From contig NZ_CP107008.1 of the NCBI RefSeq assembly GCF_025725685.1, positions 310,001-374,000 of the forward strand: 64,000 nucleotides of DNA. The letters run 5' to 3'. The stretch comes from Halomonas sp. M4R1S46. Lineage in GTDB: Bacteria; Pseudomonadota; Gammaproteobacteria; Pseudomonadales; Halomonadaceae. Shown here in pieces: positions 41,412 through 52,304 of this stretch (its first letter is position 1; each line of letters begins with the position of its first letter). A program made the translations under genes and the position numbers. The notes below the pieces were generated by a model, which was given only the letters and a program-made list of their open reading frames with translations, had not been told where the DNA came from and made no database searches.

Positions 41412-42509
41412 GTGAGTGATTTTCTCGTTGTGGGCGGTGGCGTCATCGGCATGATGACGACGCTGCAACTGGCCGATGCCGGCCATTCGGTGACCCTTCT
41501 CGAGCGCGGCCAGTGCGGCCGCGAGGCCTCCTGGGCCGGCGGCGGCATCGTCTCGCCGCTCTATCCCTGGCGCTACAGCGCGCCGATCTCGCGCCTCTCC
41601 ACCTGGTCCGAGGGCTTCTATCCGGAGCTGGCCCTGCGTCTGCTGGAGGAAACCGGCATCGATCCGGAGTACCGCCAGAAGGGCCTGTTCTACCTGCGGG
41701 TCGACGACGAGGCGCGGGCCATGGAGTGGGCCCGCGAGGTCGGCAAGCCCCTGGAGCGGGTCTCCGCCGACTTCCTCTATGACAAGGAGCCCGAGGTGGC
41801 ACCCGGCTGCCGCGAGGCGCTGTGGATGCCGACACTCGGCAGCATCCGCAACCCGCGGCTGACCCGGGCGCTGCGCCGCCGCCTGGCCGCGATGGGCCGC
41901 GTGACGCTGCGGGAAGGCTGCGAGGTCACGGGCCTGCGCCTCGCGGCGGGGCGCGTCGCGGGGGTGGAGACCACGGAGGGCATCGTCGGCGGGGAGCAGG
42001 TCATCGTCTGCGGCGGCGCCTGGGCGGCCGGCCTGCTGGCGCCGCTCGGGGTGTCGCTGCCGGTGCGGCCGGTGAAGGGGCAGATGATCCTCTTCAAGGC
42101 GCCAGCGGGGCTGGTCAGCCGGGTGGTGCTGATGGATGGGCGCTACGTGATCCCGCGGGCCGATGGCCGGGTGCTGGCCGGCTCGACCCTGGAGGAGGCG
42201 GGGTTCGACAAGTCCGTGTCCGGAGAGGCCCGCGACTCCCTCTGGCACTCGGCGACCCGGATCGTCCCGGCGCTGGCCGAGTGCGAGGTGGAGCACCACT
42301 GGGCGGGACTGCGCCCGGGCTCGCCGGACGGGGTGCCTTTCATCGGTGCGCTACCGGGCGTCGACAACCTGCATGTGAACGCCGGCCACTATCGCAATGG
42401 CCTGGTGCTGGCGCCGGCCTCGACGCGCCTGCTGGTCGATGAGCTGCTGGGGCGCGAGCCGATCGTCGATCCGGCGCCCTACCGGCTGGCGGGGCGGCTG
42501 CCGGCCTGA
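41412..42509 (+). CDS. thiO: Glycine oxidase ThiO-like FAD-dependent oxidoreductase
   Basis: 365 aa from a GTG at 41412. N-terminal FAD dinucleotide fold: FLVVGGGVIGMMTTLQLADAG. A DAO-type body carries RPVKGQMILFK and the C-terminal HHWAGLRPGSPDGVPFIG and NLHVNAGHYRNG segments. ThiO oxidises glycine to the imine needed for the thiazole of thiamine. No other thi genes are near, so thiO rather than another DAO-family oxidase is a family-level call. Confidence 0.85.
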   Translation: MSDFLVVGGGVIGMMTTLQLADAGHSVTLLERGQCGREASWAGGGIVSPLYPWRYSAPISRLSTWSEGFYPELALRLLEETGIDPEYRQKGLFYLRVDDEARAMEWAREVGKPLERVSADFLYDKEPEVAPGCREALWMPTLGSIRNPRLTRALRRRLAAMGRVTLREGCEVTGLRLAAGRVAGVETTEGIVGGEQVIVCGGAWAAGLLAPLGVSLPVRPVKGQMILFKAPAGLVSRVVLMDGRYVIPRADGRVLAGSTLEEAGFDKSVSGEARDSLWHSATRIVPALAECEVEHHWAGLRPGSPDGVPFIGALPGVDNLHVNAGHYRNGLVLAPASTRLLVDELLGREPIVDPAPYRLAGRLPA

Positions 42510-42531
42510 CGCGCCGGCGGGTCAGGCGGGG

Positions 42532-42786
42532 TCAATCCCCGTGCTGCTCTTCCAGGTACTTGTTGCGGTGGTCGGGCGAGCAGAACCACTGACCTCTGTC
42601 CCGCAGGGCCTCGTCCTCCGGAAGGTGCACCTGGCACCAGGCGCAGCGCACCATCTGGTTGCCCTGGGGACTGCCTTGGGCGGCCTCCTCGCGGTCGAGC
42701 TTCCACTCGCGGTACATGCGATACAGCTTGAGGCCGGCGAAGAACAGCACGGCGAAGATGATCAGGCGGATCAGCAACAGGTTCAT
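42532..42786 (-). CDS. PP0621 family small membrane protein
   Basis: 84 aa from the ATG at 42786 (MNLLLIRLIIF); upstream in-frame codons overlap the nadE leader and are not counted. One N-terminal membrane helix (LLLIRLIIFAVLFFAGLKLY) is followed by a cytosolic cysteine-bearing tail, MVRCAWCQVHLPEDEA and WFCSPDHRNKYLEE, which looks like a small zinc ribbon/YHS-like unit. Conserved in gammaproteobacteria but of unknown function. Confidence 0.8.
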   Translation of the reverse strand: MNLLLIRLIIFAVLFFAGLKLYRMYREWKLDREEAAQGSPQGNQMVRCAWCQVHLPEDEALRDRGQWFCSPDHRNKYLEEQHGD

Positions 42787-42886
42787 CCTCAAATGACTCC
42801 CTGAGTGGGGCCGGCCGCCTTTGCCACTCGACCGCCCTTGCGGGACAATGCACGTATCAACCGATTCTCGAGAGATTTCTACGCCC

Positions 42887-44518
42887 ATGCAAGACCTGAC
42901 GCTGGTGATGGCTCAGCTGGACCCGCTGGTCGGGGATATCCCCGGCAACACCGACCGAGCCATCGAGACGGTACGCGAGGCGCGCATCGAGCATGGTGCC
43001 GACATCGTGGTGCTGCCGGAGCTCTTCCTCACCGGCTACCCGCCGGAGGATCTGCTGCTGCGCCCCTCCATGGAGACCCGCCTGCGCCATGCCCGAGCCC
43101 GCATGGCCGAGAAGATGGTGCGCGACGTCATGGTGATCGTCGGTTATCCGGGGCGTCGCGAGGGACGCAACTGGAACCTCGCCGGGGTGCTCTACAACGG
43201 CGAGTGGCTCGACGAGTACGCCAAGCAGGCCCTGCCCAACTATGAGGTCTTCGACGAGCAACGCTACTTCGCCGTCGGCGGCGAGCCGCTGGTGGTCGAG
43301 CACAAGGGCGCCAGGCTGGGCATCCTGATCTGCGAGGACATCTGGGCCGAGGCCCCGGTGCGCCAGGCGCGGGAGGCCGGGGCCGAGATCCTCGTCACCC
43401 TCAATGCCTCGCCCTTCCATCAGGACAAGCCCGCCGAGCGCCTGGCTCTGCTCAAGCAGCGGGCCTCCGAGGTGGCGCTGCCGATCGTCTATGTCAATCA
43501 GATCGGTGGCCAGGACGAGCTGGTGTTCGATGGCGGGTCGGCCTGCGTCGACGCCCGGGGCGAGCTGCGGGTGCAGGCGCCGCACTGGGCGGTGGGCCTG
43601 ATGCCGGTGCAGTTCGTCCACGAGCAGGGCAGCTGGATTCCCCAGGCCGGGGAGACCGACCCCGAGGTGGCGCCGGAGGAGAACCTCTATTGCGCGCTGG
43701 TGACCGGGCTTCGTGACTACGTCAACAAGAGCGGCTTCGAGGGCGTGGTGCTGGGGCTGTCCGGGGGCATCGACTCGGCCCTGTCGCTGGCCATCGCCGT
43801 GGATGCCCTGGGGCCGCAGCGCGTCCATGCGGTGATGATGCCGTATCACTACACCGCCGACATCTCCCGGCAGGATGCCGCCGAGCAGGCCAGGCTGCTC
43901 GGCGTCGGCTACGAGGTGATGCCCATCGAGTCGATGGTCGATGCCTTCATGGAGACCCTGGCCGACAGCTTCGCCGGCACCCAGCGGGATACCACCGAGG
44001 AGAACCTGCAGTCGCGCTGTCGCGGGGTGCTGCTGATGGCGATCTCCAACAAGAAGGGCCTGATGGTGCTGAGCACCGGCAACAAGAGCGAGATGGCGGT
44101 GGGCTACGCGACGCTCTATGGCGACATGGTGGGCGGCTACAACGCCATCAAGGACGTCTACAAGACCTGGGTCTATCGACTGGCCCGGTGGCGCAACACC
44201 CAGTCGCCGGCGATCCCCGAGCGGGTCATCGAGCGGCCGCCCTCCGCCGAGCTGGCCCCGGACCAGCAGGACAGCGACTCGCTGCCCGACTACGACACCC
44301 TGGACGCCATCCTGGTGCGCTACATCGAGGGCGACATGAGCGCCGAGGCGATCATCGCCGCGGGCTTCGACCGGGACGACGTCTACAAGGTGGTACGGCT
44401 GGTCGACCGCTGCGAGTACAAGCGTCGCCAGGCGCCGGTGGGCGTGCGGGTCACCCGGCGCGGCTTCGGGCGTGACCGCCGCTATCCCATCGTCAACGGC
44501 TGGCAGCCGGGAGAATGA
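42887..44518 (+). CDS. nadE: NAD+ synthetase (glutamine-hydrolysing)
   Basis: 543 aa from the ATG at 42887. The N-terminal nitrilase-type amidase domain (ADIVVLPELFLTGYPPEDLL with the Glu, LILICEDIW-type segment with the Cys: GILICEDIWAEAP) feeds ammonia to the C-terminal synthetase domain (VLGLSGGIDSALSLAIAVD, TGNKSEMAVGY). It makes NAD from deamido-NAD. A strong terminator follows at 44551. Confidence 0.95.
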   Translation: MQDLTLVMAQLDPLVGDIPGNTDRAIETVREARIEHGADIVVLPELFLTGYPPEDLLLRPSMETRLRHARARMAEKMVRDVMVIVGYPGRREGRNWNLAGVLYNGEWLDEYAKQALPNYEVFDEQRYFAVGGEPLVVEHKGARLGILICEDIWAEAPVRQAREAGAEILVTLNASPFHQDKPAERLALLKQRASEVALPIVYVNQIGGQDELVFDGGSACVDARGELRVQAPHWAVGLMPVQFVHEQGSWIPQAGETDPEVAPEENLYCALVTGLRDYVNKSGFEGVVLGLSGGIDSALSLAIAVDALGPQRVHAVMMPYHYTADISRQDAAEQARLLGVGYEVMPIESMVDAFMETLADSFAGTQRDTTEENLQSRCRGVLLMAISNKKGLMVLSTGNKSEMAVGYATLYGDMVGGYNAIKDVYKTWVYRLARWRNTQSPAIPERVIERPPSAELAPDQQDSDSLPDYDTLDAILVRYIEGDMSAEAIIAAGFDRDDVYKVVRLVDRCEYKRRQAPVGVRVTRRGFGRDRRYPIVNGWQPGE

Positions 44519-44550
44519 AGCGGAAGGCTTGACGCCGAAGGCTCGAAGAC

Positions 44551-44583
44551 AAACCGGCGCTGCTTCTGGCAGCGCCGGTTTTT
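44551..44583 (+). terminator. Terminator of nadE
   Basis: AAACCGGCGCTGC - TTCT - GGCAGCGCCGGTTTTT: a 12-bp stem with flanking A and T runs. It probably also serves the convergent bamD. Confidence 0.85.
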
Positions 44584-44611
44584 ACATCCGAAGGGGGGAA
44601 GCCGGGCCGGG

Positions 44612-45421
44612 TCAGGCCGAGAGGGCCGGCGCGTCCACGTAGCGGGGATCGAAGGTGCGGCCGTTCAGTCGCTCGTGGTCCGGGGCGTTCTCGATCAGTA
44701 CCTTCAGGGACTCCCGGGCGCGGTCGGTCATGTTCAGGCCCAGGTAGCCCTCGACCATCACCGCCAGGGCGTCCCGGGTGCCGGCGGCCTGCGGGTAGTT
44801 CTCGATGACCCAGCGGCCCCGCTCGACGGCGGCGAGGTAGGCGCCCTTGCGCAGGTAGAAATCGGCGACCTGCAACTCGTGACGGGCCAGCAGGTTGCGC
44901 AGGTAGACGATGCGCTGACGGGCGTCCGCGGCATACTGGCTGTCGGGGAAGCGCTGGACCAGCTCGCGGAAGTCGGAATAGGCGTCGCGGCTCGCGCCCA
45001 GGTCGCGCTTGGAAATATCGATCAGGCGCAGGGCCTCGAGACTGAAGCGACCCGCCTGCCAGGCCGCCAGGCCGCGCATGTAGTAGGCATAGTCGACCTG
45101 GGGGTGGTCCGGATGCAGGCGGATGAAGCGGCTGGCCGCGGCCCGGGCGCTCTCCCAGTCATCGGTCTCGTAGTAGGCGTAGATCAGTTCCAGCTGGGCC
45201 TGCTCCGCGGTATCGCCGAAGGGGAAGCGGGTGTCGATGGCCTCGAGCCGGTTGATGGCGGTGGTATAGCGGCCGCTTTCCAGCGCGGCGCGGCCTTCCT
45301 CGTAGAGCTGGCGCTCCTGCAGGTCGGGGGCCTCCTCGTCGCCGGTGCTGGCACAGCCGGCCAGCAGGGTGGTCGCCAGCAGCATGGCGGCCAGGCGAGT
45401 CCCGGTCGTGATAACGCGCAT
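44612..45421 (-). CDS. bamD: Outer-membrane assembly lipoprotein BamD
   Basis: 269 aa from the ATG at 45421. A lipoprotein signal with lipobox LLAGC (Cys at about residue 22) is followed by TPR-like repeats (YEEGRAALESGRYTTAINRLEAIDTRFPFGD and similar, seen in parts). BamD is the essential lipoprotein of the BAM complex that inserts beta-barrel proteins. It is divergent from rluD, the standard arrangement. Confidence 0.95.
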   Translation of the reverse strand: MRVITTGTRLAAMLLATTLLAGCASTGDEEAPDLQERQLYEEGRAALESGRYTTAINRLEAIDTRFPFGDTAEQAQLELIYAYYETDDWESARAAASRFIRLHPDHPQVDYAYYMRGLAAWQAGRFSLEALRLIDISKRDLGASRDAYSDFRELVQRFPDSQYAADARQRIVYLRNLLARHELQVADFYLRKGAYLAAVERGRWVIENYPQAAGTRDALAVMVEGYLGLNMTDRARESLKVLIENAPDHERLNGRTFDPRYVDAPALSA

Positions 45422-45581
45422 CGTGATCCTCGTGTCAAACAACCCTGGGCGGCCGTGCTAGAATCGGCCAGGAATCGCCCACTATAAAGCACCTTGCGGT
45501 AAAACGCAGTCATCGCGCCGGCCGTGATGACAGAGCGCCTACGGGCGTCGCCACCCTCCAGACGGACCCATCGACGAGCCC

Positions 45582-46541
45582 ATGTCCCAGACCCTCGAAG
45601 CCCAGCATCGCGTTCCCGAGCGCATGGCAGGCCTGCGCCTCGACCAGGCCGCCGCCGAACTCTTCGCCGACTTCTCCCGGGAGCGTCTCAAGGGATGGAT
45701 CAAGGACGGTGCCTTGACCGTCGACGGCAGCCCCGCCAAGCCCAAGGACAAGGTCTACGGTGGCGAGGCACTGGCGCTCGCCGCCGAGATCGAGGACGAC
45801 GCCCGCTTCGAGCCCGAGGAGATTCCCCTGGAGGTGGTCTTCGAGGACGACCAGGTACTGGTGGTCAACAAGCCGCCCGGCCTGGTGGTGCACCCGGCCG
45901 CCGGCAACCCCGACGGCACGCTGCTCAACGGCTTGCTGCACCACTGCCCCGAGCTGGCGGCGATCCCCCGGGCCGGCATCGTCCACCGCCTGGACAAGGA
46001 CACCAGCGGCCTGATGGTGGTGGCCAAGACGCTGCCCGCCCAGACCGCGCTGGTGGAGCAGCTGCAGGCGCGCACCGTGTCCCGGGAGTACGACGCCGTG
46101 GTGGTCGGGGTGATGACCGCCGGCGGGACCGTGGATGCGCCCATCGGCCGCCACCCCCGGGACCGCAAGCGCCAGGCGGTGAACGCCTCCGGCAAGCCGG
46201 CGGTGACCCACTACCGGGTGGTCGAGCGCTTCCGCGCCCATACCCATGTGCGCTGCCGCCTGGAGACCGGGCGCACCCACCAGATCCGCGTGCACCTGGG
46301 CCACCTGCGCTATCCGCTGATCGGTGACCCGGTCTACGGCGGTCGCCTGAAGCTGCCCGCCGGGGCGGGGGAGACCCTCAAGGAGGTGCTGCGCAAGTTT
46401 CCCCGTCAGGCGCTGCATGCCCGCAAGCTGGCCTTCGTGCATCCCGGCAGCGGCGAGACCCTGACGTTCCGGGCGGCCCTGCCCGATGACCTGCTGATGC
46501 TGCTCGACTTCCTGCGCGATGACTGCGAGACGATGCGATGA
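45582..46541 (+). CDS. rluD: 23S rRNA pseudouridine synthase RluD
   Basis: 319 aa. An N-terminal S4 domain (GLRLDQAAAELFADFSRERLKGWIKDG, in part) is followed by the catalytic domain with IVHRLDKDTSGLMVVAKT, whose aspartate is the nucleophile, and ETGRTHQIRVHLGHLRYPLIGDP (in part). It modifies U1911, U1915 and U1917 of helix 69 of 23S rRNA. Its stop overlaps the start of pgeF by 4 bases. Confidence 0.96.
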   Translation: MSQTLEAQHRVPERMAGLRLDQAAAELFADFSRERLKGWIKDGALTVDGSPAKPKDKVYGGEALALAAEIEDDARFEPEEIPLEVVFEDDQVLVVNKPPGLVVHPAAGNPDGTLLNGLLHHCPELAAIPRAGIVHRLDKDTSGLMVVAKTLPAQTALVEQLQARTVSREYDAVVVGVMTAGGTVDAPIGRHPRDRKRQAVNASGKPAVTHYRVVERFRAHTHVRCRLETGRTHQIRVHLGHLRYPLIGDPVYGGRLKLPAGAGETLKEVLRKFPRQALHARKLAFVHPGSGETLTFRAALPDDLLMLLDFLRDDCETMR

Positions 46542-47293
46542 GCGATGCCCTCGACCTGCGCCCGACGCTGATCCGCCCCGACTGGCCGGCGCCGCCCTCG
46601 GTGGGGGCCTTCGTTACCACCCGGGAGATCGGCCCCAGCCAGGGCGACTTCGCCGCCTTCAATCCGGCCCTGCACGTGGGTGACAACCCGGCCCATGTGG
46701 CGCTGTGCCGGCGCCAGTTGCACAAGGAGGTCGGCGACGACCGCCCGCTGCTGTGGCTCGACCAGGTGCATGGCGCCCGGGTCCAGCAGGTCTATTCCGG
46801 GGAGCTGCCCGAGGCCGACGCCTCGGTGGCCCTGGACCGCGGCCATGCCTGCGTGGTGCTGACCGCCGACTGCCTGCCGGTGTTCTTCTGCGACCGGGCC
46901 GGCCAGCGCGTCGGGGTGGCCCATGCCGGCTGGCGAGGCCTGGCCGGCGGGGTGCTCGAGGCCACGGTGGCGGCCATGGGGGTCCCGGCCGAGGCCCAGA
47001 TGGCCTGGCTCGGGCCGGCCATCTCCAATGCCCAGTTCGAGGTGGGCCCGGAGGTGCGCCAGGCCTTCGTGGCGGTGCACCCCGAGGCCCTGGACGCCTT
47101 CGATCCCAGTCCCTACCGGCTCGGCCACTACATGGCCGACCTCTACAAGCTGGCGCGCCTGCGTCTCGAGCGACTCGGCCTGGCGCATATCAGCGGCGGC
47201 CACTTCTGCACCGCCTGCGAACCGCGTTTCTACTCCTACCGCCGTGACGACGGCGTGACCGGCCGCATGGCCAGCATGATCTGGTTGCGCTAG
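46538..47293 (+). CDS. pgeF: Multicopper polyphenol oxidase / purine nucleosidase-type PgeF (YfiH)
   Basis: 251 aa. Laccase-domain (DUF152) signatures: WLDQVHGARV, CVVLTADCLPVFFCD and VAHAGWRGLAGGVLEAT. The His and Cys residues form the single metal site. Family members hydrolyse or edit peptidoglycan precursors (PgeF) or act on purine nucleosides. The rluD-pgeF-clpB order is conserved in gammaproteobacteria. Confidence 0.92.
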   Translation: MSDALDLRPTLIRPDWPAPPSVGAFVTTREIGPSQGDFAAFNPALHVGDNPAHVALCRRQLHKEVGDDRPLLWLDQVHGARVQQVYSGELPEADASVALDRGHACVVLTADCLPVFFCDRAGQRVGVAHAGWRGLAGGVLEATVAAMGVPAEAQMAWLGPAISNAQFEVGPEVRQAFVAVHPEALDAFDPSPYRLGHYMADLYKLARLRLERLGLAHISGGHFCTACEPRFYSYRRDDGVTGRMASMIWLR

Positions 47294-47391
47294 CCCGGCT
47301 TCTCCGGGAGCTGGAAGATCGTCCGCTGCGCGAACGTAAGCTTGAAGCGGGAAGAAAACCCTTGACGGCTTTTGTGGCGGATTCAAGCTGC

Positions 47392-47482
47392 CTTCCAGCT
47401 TCCAGCTTCCAGCTTCCAGCTTCCAGCTTCCAGCTTCCAGCTTCCAGCTTCCAGCTTCCAGCTTCCAGCTTCCAGCTTCCAG
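47392..47482. repeat. Perfect tandem repeat, 13 x CTTCCAG (7 bp)
   Basis: 91 bases made of thirteen identical CTTCCAG units between pgeF and clpB. Frames through it read GSWKLEA-type peptides, which are not real proteins. Related 7-mers occur in the rRNA spacer at 60311-60337. Confidence 0.97.
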
Positions 47483-47530
47483 CTGGCGCTTGACCCATAT
47501 CAATCCCCTTCGCTTTCCGATGGCCCATAC

Positions 47531-47559
47531 CTTGAAAGCCGGTCATCCTGACTCCATTG
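47531..47559 (+). promoter_or_regulatory. Sigma-32 (heat-shock) promoter of clpB
   Basis: CTTGAAA (47531-47537) matches the sigma-32 -35 consensus. After a 14-base spacer, CTCCATTG (47552-47559) matches the CCCCATNT -10. It lies about 75 bases upstream of the clpB start, as expected for a heat-shock gene. Confidence 0.75.
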
Positions 47560-47588
47560 AGGATGTCAAGACCCATGACATAGGGACA

Positions 47589-47612
47589 GGCGGCGCGTCC
47601 GACCGCGCCGCC
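47589..47612 (+). other. Hairpin in the clpB 5' leader
   Basis: GGCGGCGCG pairs with CGCGCCGCC across a 6-base loop, ending 10 bases before the GGAGG ribosome site. It could affect clpB translation or mRNA stability; it does not itself cover the ribosome site. Confidence 0.5.
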
Positions 47613-47632
47613 ACCCCGACGGAGGAAAGCGA

Positions 47633-50221
<2,589 letters not shown>

Positions 50222-50225
50222 AACC

Positions 50226-50316
50226 GTTCGCCCGCGCCGGCGGGTGCCTGGCGCGGGCGAACGCGATCGGGCCGGGATGGCCCCTGGCCCGCCGGGTGCG
50301 TCCCGGTGGGCCTTTT
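50226..50316 (+). terminator. Double hairpin after clpB
   Basis: A perfect 13-bp stem (50226-50238 with 50250-50262) is followed by a second GC stem (50286-50296 with 50302-50312) ending in TTTT. The second is the likely terminator and also faces the convergent transporter gene. Confidence 0.65.
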
Positions 50317-50327
50317 CGTGCCGGCGG

Positions 50328-51713
50328 TCAGGCCCGGACGCGCTCCCGGACCCGCGACAGGTGGACCCGGCGCAGGCTGACGTTGTCGCCGACCAGGTGG
50401 CGCTGCAGGTCCTCGAGGGAGACGCCCTTGGTCTCGGGCATCAGGAACATCACGAAGACCAGCTGCAGCAGCATCATCACCGCGAAGAAGGCGAACACCG
50501 GGCCGCCGCTGAAGGTCCCCAGCACCCAGGGCATCACCAGGGTGATCAGCGCGGCACAGATCCAGTGGATCGAGCTGCCGAAGGACTGGCCGCGGGCGCG
50601 CACGTGGTTGGGGAACACCTCGGCGATGAACACCCAGATCACCGCCCCCTGGCTGATCGCGTGGGCGGCGATGAACAGCCCCAGCAGCAGCGGCACCTCG
50701 AGCCCGCCGAGCTCGTCATTGAAGAAGGCCCGCGAAATCAGCACCAGCGACACCAGGTAGCCGGCCGAGCCGATGTACAGCAGGGTGCGGCGACCCAGGC
50801 GGTCGATCAGCGCCATGCCGAGCATGGTGAACACCAGGTTGACCAGTCCGATGCCGGCGGTAGAGAGCAGCGCCACCTGGCTGCCGAGCTCGGCGGCCTC
50901 GAGGACGCGGGGTGCATAGTAGATGATGAAGTTGATGCCGGAGAGCTGGTTGAAGAAGGCGATCAGGAAGGCCAGCAGGATCGGCAGCCGGTAGCGCCGC
51001 GAGAAGAAGGGGGCGTGGGCGTTGCGTTCCTCGTCCTCGGCGGCGCGGATGGTGGCGATCTCGGCGTCGATGTCGGCATCGGGCTTGATCAGGCGCAGCA
51101 CCCGGCTGGCTTCCGCGACGTCGTTGCGCTTGAGGATCAGCCAGCGCGGGCTGCGGGGGACCCGGGTGATCATCAGGGTGTAGATCAGGGCGGGCACGGC
51201 CTCGATGCCGAGCATCCAGCGCCAGGCGCTGTCGTCGAGCACGAGGCTGCCGATGAGGTAGTTCGACACGAAGGCCATCAGGATGCCGAAGACGATGTTG
51301 AACTGGTACATGGCGACCAGGAAGCCGCGATAGCGGGGCGGCGCGATCTCGGAGATATAGGTGGGGGCGGCCACCGAGGAGATCCCCACGCCGATGCCGC
51401 CGATCAGGCGGAAGGCGGCGAACAGCAGCGGGTCGGTGGCCAGCGCCGAGCCGACGGCCGAGACCAGGTAGAGCACACCGATCATCAGCAGGGTGGTGCG
51501 GCGTCCGAAGGTGTCGGTGGGCCAGTTGCCGAAGACCGCGCCGATCACGGTGCCCCACAGGGCCATGGACATGATCAGCAGGCCATGCTGCAGGTCGCTC
51601 AGTCCCCACAGCGTCTGGATGGGCTTGTCGGCGCCCGAGATCACCGCGGTGTCGAAGCCGAACAGGAAGCCGGCCAGGGCTACGGTGATGGACCATTGCA
51701 CGATGCGTGACAT
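50328..51713 (-). CDS. Sugar porter, major facilitator superfamily
   Basis: 461 aa from the ATG at 51713, preceded by AGAGGAGACGCACC. Twelve membrane segments. Sugar-porter signatures: GFLFGFDTAVISGA at the start, FGRRTTLLMIGV, RWLILKRNDVAEASR, NQLSGINFIIYYAP, DRLGRRTLLYIG and the terminal MPETKGVSLEDLQ. A proton-sugar symporter is likely; the sugar cannot be told. A perfect LacI-type palindrome lies just upstream, so it is probably repressed by a LacI-family regulator encoded elsewhere. Confidence 0.9.
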   Translation of the reverse strand: MSRIVQWSITVALAGFLFGFDTAVISGADKPIQTLWGLSDLQHGLLIMSMALWGTVIGAVFGNWPTDTFGRRTTLLMIGVLYLVSAVGSALATDPLLFAAFRLIGGIGVGISSVAAPTYISEIAPPRYRGFLVAMYQFNIVFGILMAFVSNYLIGSLVLDDSAWRWMLGIEAVPALIYTLMITRVPRSPRWLILKRNDVAEASRVLRLIKPDADIDAEIATIRAAEDEERNAHAPFFSRRYRLPILLAFLIAFFNQLSGINFIIYYAPRVLEAAELGSQVALLSTAGIGLVNLVFTMLGMALIDRLGRRTLLYIGSAGYLVSLVLISRAFFNDELGGLEVPLLLGLFIAAHAISQGAVIWVFIAEVFPNHVRARGQSFGSSIHWICAALITLVMPWVLGTFSGGPVFAFFAVMMLLQLVFVMFLMPETKGVSLEDLQRHLVGDNVSLRRVHLSRVRERVRA

Positions 51714-51753
51714 GGTGCGTCTCCTCTGGTGAGGCGTTGTCTGGTTGTTGGAA

Positions 51754-51767
51754 GTGAATCGATTCAC
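51754..51767. promoter_or_regulatory. LacI/GalR-family operator upstream of sugar transporter
   Basis: GTGAATCGATTCAC is a perfect 14-bp palindrome with the central CG typical of LacI-family operators, about 40 bases upstream of the transporter start. Confidence 0.65.
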
Positions 51768-52304
51768 CTGGTGGCCGAAAGAGCACGTCGCCTGGGCCTG
51801 ATCGGCGAGTTCGGCTCGACAGGGGGCGTCATCGGTAAGCTGAATCGTGTCACTTGGCAGCATTAAAGCAGCATCGCGTCCAAGCCGCGAGCCGAGAATG
51901 ATAGACTTTAGTCGTGGCCGGCGGGGCGAAACGGCCATGCTCCCCGGCAATTCGGCGTCGCGGCGCGGGTGGTGGTTGACACTCTTCGGGGGCTATTGGA
52001 ATCTTGTCGGTTCCTGACTGACGGGCGCGGACGCGAGCGGGCGATCCCCCATTACCGCGCGAAGGGTAGGCCATGGGCCTCTACCCGCCGTAGGACTTCC
52101 GGGTCCGGGCCAACCGCCCGGCCTGGCCAACGCCCCGACGCGGTGATCCGCCGTGATGAGAGTGCTGGCCCTAACCGGGCCTCAAAACGCCAGGGTTTGG
52201 CATCAGGTGCCGGCAGGTTCCGGCAGCGGCATACCGCCGCACTCGACCCCGTATCCCGAGAGGGGATGCGGATCGCACTCGAGACCTCCAGGGGAGAAAC
52301 ATCT
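51768..52304 (+). other. Upstream region and leader of ilvI
   Basis: About 540 bases without a convincing gene. A promoter candidate is TTGACA at 51976-51981 with a weak -10 (GAATCT) 17 bases later, which would give a ~300-base leader. The leader holds several GC hairpins (for example around 52098-52125). I see no leader peptide clearly rich in Ile/Val/Leu codons. The open frame ahead of ilvI continues upstream but does not resemble an acetolactate synthase. Confidence 0.4.

Noticed and set aside
41822..42442. Second long rightward frame within thiO
   Set aside because: Out-of-frame Gly/Ala/Arg-rich shadow of thiO.
47392..47482. Possible CRISPR array
   Set aside because: Units of 7 bp with no spacers: a simple tandem repeat, not CRISPR. 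No cas genes in the window.
46406..47503. Leftward frame beginning with GSWKLEAGSWKLEA repeats
   Set aside because: The repeats are the translated 7-bp tandem array, and the rest mirrors pgeF. Not a protein gene.
51969..52304. N-terminal extension of acetolactate synthase
   Set aside because: The open frame continues 112 codons upstream of the GTG at 52305, but the translation is Arg/Gly/Pro-rich with no similarity to IlvI, and the GTG has a good ribosome site.
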